Assembly: GCF_030269515.1 (NCBI RefSeq)
Contig: NZ_BSTM01000008.1
Coordinates: forward strand, 1-64,000
Reading direction: 5' to 3'
Source: Actinomadura sp. NBRC 104412
GTDB taxonomy: Bacteria > Actinomycetota > Actinomycetes > Streptosporangiales > Streptosporangiaceae
Length of the DNA stretch: 64,000 nucleotides
Shown: positions 61,987 through 64,000 of the stretch, piece after piece
Position numbering within the stretch: the stretch's first letter is position 1
Layout of the letters: every line of letters starts with the position of its first letter
Translations under genes and position numbers: made by a program
The notes under the pieces: model-generated
Seen by the model: only the letters and a program-made list of their open reading frames with translations
Database searches by the model: none
Told to the model about the DNA's origin: nothing

Positions 61987-62769
61987 TCAGTTGGGTGTGC
62001 GTGTGCGGTCCAAGGAGAGGATCGGGCGTCCATCGGGTCCTGGTTCGATGCGTACGCGGGCGTCGAAATGCTCGGCGATGGCGTCCCGCGTCAGGACCTC
62101 ACCCGGCGGGCCCGCGGCGGCCACTCGTCCGCCCGACAGCAGCACCAGCGCGTCGGCGTACTGACCGGCCAGGGTCAGATCGTGGATCGTGGACAGCACG
62201 GTCAGCCCGTCGGCCAGCCGCAACTGGTCGATCAGCTCCATGACCTGCTGCTGGTGACCGATGTCCAGCGCGCTCGTCGGCTCGTCCAGCAACAGCACCG
62301 ACGTCTGCTGGGCGAGCGCGCGGGCCAGCACCACCCGCTGCCGCTCACCGCCCGACAACTGGTCCAGCGGGCGCGCCGCGAGCCCCGCGAGGTCGAGCCT
62401 TTCCAGCACCTCGGAGGCGACCGCCCGGTCACGGGCGCCCTCGCGGCCCAGATGCGGAATGTACGGGGAACGGCCCAGCAGGGTGTAGTCGAAGACCCGC
62501 ATCCCGGCGGGCAGTCCCGGGCTCTGCGGCGCGTACGCGAGCAGCCGTGCCCGTTCCCGCGGCTTGAGCGCGCGCGGATCGGTGCCGGCGACCGTGATCT
62601 CGCCCCGTCCCGACCGTAATCCCAGGATGGCGCGCAGCAGCGTGGACTTGCCCGCCCCGTTCGGGCCGATGACCGCCGTCCACGACCCGGACGGTACGTC
62701 CAGGGAGACATCGTCGAGCACCTTCCGTCCCCCCAGGGAGACGTCCAGCCCACGGATCGCGATCGTCAC
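61987..62769 (-). CDS. FecE/BtuD-type ABC ATPase (siderophore or B12 import)
   Basis: A 260-residue ATPase: Walker A VIGPNGAGKSTLLRAI, Q-loop AYAPQSPGL, signature LSGGERQRVVLARALAQ, Walker B VLLLDEPTSALD, switch His in TIHDLTLAG. This pattern belongs to the FecCD-linked importers for iron-siderophores, haem or cobalamin. Its ATG overlaps the stop of the permease gene by four bases. The 3' end is partially duplicated downstream. Confidence 0.93.
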   Translation of the reverse strand: MTIAIRGLDVSLGGRKVLDDVSLDVPSGSWTAVIGPNGAGKSTLLRAILGLRSGRGEITVAGTDPRALKPRERARLLAYAPQSPGLPAGMRVFDYTLLGRSPYIPHLGREGARDRAVASEVLERLDLAGLAARPLDQLSGGERQRVVLARALAQQTSVLLLDEPTSALDIGHQQQVMELIDQLRLADGLTVLSTIHDLTLAGQYADALVLLSGGRVAAAGPPGEVLTRDAIAEHFDARVRIEPGPDGRPILSLDRTRTPN

Positions 62770-63791
62770 GGGCCGACCTCCCTGCGGGTGGCGCGCAGCA
62801 CCGCCACGAAGAACGGACCGCCCACGAACGCCGTCACCACGCCCAGCGGCAGCTCACCGGGCGCGACCACGCTCCGCGCCACCAGGTCGGCCACGCCCAG
62901 GAACGCCGCGCCGCCGAGCAGCGACAGCGGCAGCACCACCCGGTACGAACCCCCTGCCAGGCGCCTCACCGCGTGCGGGACGACGATGCCGACGAACCCG
63001 ATCAGTCCGCTCACCGCCACCGCGCACGCCGTCGCCAGGGACGCGGCGACGATGACGACCAGCCGTACCCGCGGCGCCGGAACCCCCAGCGACTCCGCTT
63101 CCTCGTCGCCCACGCTCAGCACGTCCAGGAGCCGCCCGTGCAGGAGCAGCACCACGCTGGACAGCAGCGCGTACGGTGCCACCATTCCGAGCTGCCGCCA
63201 GTCCGCGGAGCCCACGCCGCCCAGGATCCAGGAGTAGATGCGCTGCAACTCCTCCGCCTTGGCCTGCTGCAGGAACGTCTGGACGGCCGCGAGGAAACTC
63301 GATACCGCCACCCCGGCGAGCACCAGCGTGGCAGCCCCTCCGGCGGCCATGCTCCCCAGCGCATAAGCCATGAGCACTCCGCCGATGGCCCCTGCGAACG
63401 CGGCCACCGGCACGGCGTACACAGGGTCGCCCGGCATCATCACGATGACCAGGGTCGCGCCCACACCGGCCCCTGCCGCCGCCCCCAGAAGGTACGGGTC
63501 GGCCAGTGGGTTACGGAACACTCCCTGATAGCCCGCGCCGGCCATGGCGAGCAGCCCGCCGACCAGCGCCGCCATCAACACCCGGGGCAGCCGCAACTCG
63601 AACAGCACGTTGCGCTCGATGACGCTGAGTCCCGAGTCGACGTCCACGAACGGCAGCCGATCCAGCAGCTCGCGCAGCACGCCGCTGACCGGCAGGCCGG
63701 CGGCGCCCACCACCAGCCCCGCGACAAGCGTCACCAGCAGAAGGACAAGTCCCACGCCCAGCGGCAGCGGCCGCAACCGCGCAGGCGTCAC
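62766..63791 (-). CDS. FecCD-family ABC permease
   Basis: A 341-residue permease with about nine membrane helices. Typical segments are LRLPRVLMAALVGGLLAMAG, FRNPLADPYLLGAAAGAGVG and GLIGFVGIVVPHAVRRLAGG. The frame is open upstream to 63968, but the GTG at 63791 overlaps the stop of the binding-protein gene by four bases and gives the expected short N-terminus. Single FecCD permeases work as homodimers. Confidence 0.92.
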   Translation of the reverse strand: MTPARLRPLPLGVGLVLLLVTLVAGLVVGAAGLPVSGVLRELLDRLPFVDVDSGLSVIERNVLFELRLPRVLMAALVGGLLAMAGAGYQGVFRNPLADPYLLGAAAGAGVGATLVIVMMPGDPVYAVPVAAFAGAIGGVLMAYALGSMAAGGAATLVLAGVAVSSFLAAVQTFLQQAKAEELQRIYSWILGGVGSADWRQLGMVAPYALLSSVVLLLHGRLLDVLSVGDEEAESLGVPAPRVRLVVIVAASLATACAVAVSGLIGFVGIVVPHAVRRLAGGSYRVVLPLSLLGGAAFLGVADLVARSVVAPGELPLGVVTAFVGGPFFVAVLRATRREVGP

Positions 63792-64000
63792 CGGTCGGCC
63801 GGGGCCTTCCGCACCGCGTCTGCGATGGCCTGGACGAACTCGGGCAGGCGAGGACCCCAGCGGGAGGCGATGGCATCGTCCAACTCCACGACGCCACCAC
63901 GCTTCACGGCCGTCAGGTCCTTCCACCCCGGCCTCTTGGCGACGGCCTCCGCGTTCTGTCCGCAGCACTTGGTGTCACCCAGGAACACCAGATCGGGGTC
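63788..64000 (-). CDS. periplasmic iron-siderophore/B12-binding protein (3' part)
   Basis: The last 70 codons of a class III binding protein; the rest lies beyond the window. The visible segment has DPDLVFLGDTKCCGQ, RPGWKDLTAVKRGGVVELDD and a final helix PRLPEFVQAIADAVRKAPADR-like, as in BtuF/FecB proteins. The KCCGQ element (two adjacent Cys) recalls the cobalamin-binding BtuF-like branch. The gene is the first of the three-gene importer operon. Confidence 0.8.
   Translation of the reverse strand, partial: DPDLVFLGDTKCCGQNAEAVAKRPGWKDLTAVKRGGVVELDDAIASRWGPRLPEFVQAIADAVRKAPADR

Noticed and set aside
1-64000. tRNA, rRNA or riboswitch genes
   Set aside because: I looked for cloverleaf-like segments and conserved rRNA or riboswitch stretches in the intergenic regions and saw none I could support by eye.

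Overview
This is a 64 kb stretch of high-GC DNA with the coding style of a filamentous actinomycete. GTG starts and ATGA/GTGA stop-start overlaps are frequent. Small actinobacterial families such as DUF397, DUF5999 and an LPFR-motif microprotein are present. A member of the Streptosporangiales (Actinomadura or Thermomonospora type) is my best guess, but that is inference. No rRNA, tRNA, CRISPR array or intact insertion sequence was seen.

Defence island, 1-10.2 kb (minus strand): a transposase tail fragment (1-114) borders four tightly overlapping genes that I read as a divergent Wadjet (JetABCD) anti-plasmid condensin: kleisin, MukE-like subunit, 1479-residue SMC-like ATPase and Toprim nuclease. 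Just upstream lie an intact UvrD-like helicase resembling GajB and the C-terminal end of an OLD/GajA-type Toprim nuclease. The GajA-like gene is cut off where a DUF1330 gene ends, so this looks like a decayed Gabija-like locus beside an intact Wadjet-like one.

Housekeeping and orphan genes, 10.3-21.3 kb: alpha/beta hydrolase, inositol monophosphatase family enzyme, secreted SGNH esterase, a large protein with a duplicated N-terminal domain and a C-terminal GIY-YIG nuclease domain, a YdcF-like protein and a molybdopterin oxidoreductase. Two paralogous membrane-anchored proteins share an unusual acidic-aromatic motif; only one carries a zinc-finger-like tail.

Envelope/stress operon, 21.3-27.7 kb: small secreted protein, MoxR ATPase, DUF58, VWA membrane protein, HtrA-like protease without PDZ, OmpR-type regulator and histidine kinase. 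The first four are translationally coupled or nearly so.

Organic acid region, 27.8-38.5 kb: LysR regulator, oxalate/formate-type MFS antiporter with its 52-residue small partner, a MobA-MoaD-like fusion, an LPFR microprotein, then an ABC importer, IclR regulator, class III CoA transferase and a racemase-family protein that lacks the usual catalytic cysteines. The gene order suggests uptake and CoA activation of a carboxylate whose identity the sequence does not give.

Mixed region, 38.5-49.7 kb: GMC oxidoreductase with a lipocalin-like partner and GntR regulator (with a 12-bp inverted-repeat operator), YbaK deacylase, HD hydrolase, FAD oxidase, trehalose-6-phosphate synthase, an anti-sigma-type ATPase, DUF397 and an acyl-CoA ligase.

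Leucine/isovalerate catabolism, 49.8-60.1 kb: DHA2 exporter, then acyl-CoA dehydrogenase, HMG-CoA lyase and both methylcrotonyl-CoA carboxylase subunits on the minus strand. They diverge from a TetR repressor across two matching GTTAA-N6-TTAAC operators, with a second acyl-CoA ligase downstream of the repressor.

End of window: a zinc-finger/coiled-coil protein of unknown role, and an iron-siderophore or B12 ABC importer (ATPase, permease, truncated binding protein) whose 3' end is partly duplicated in the neighbouring intergenic DNA.
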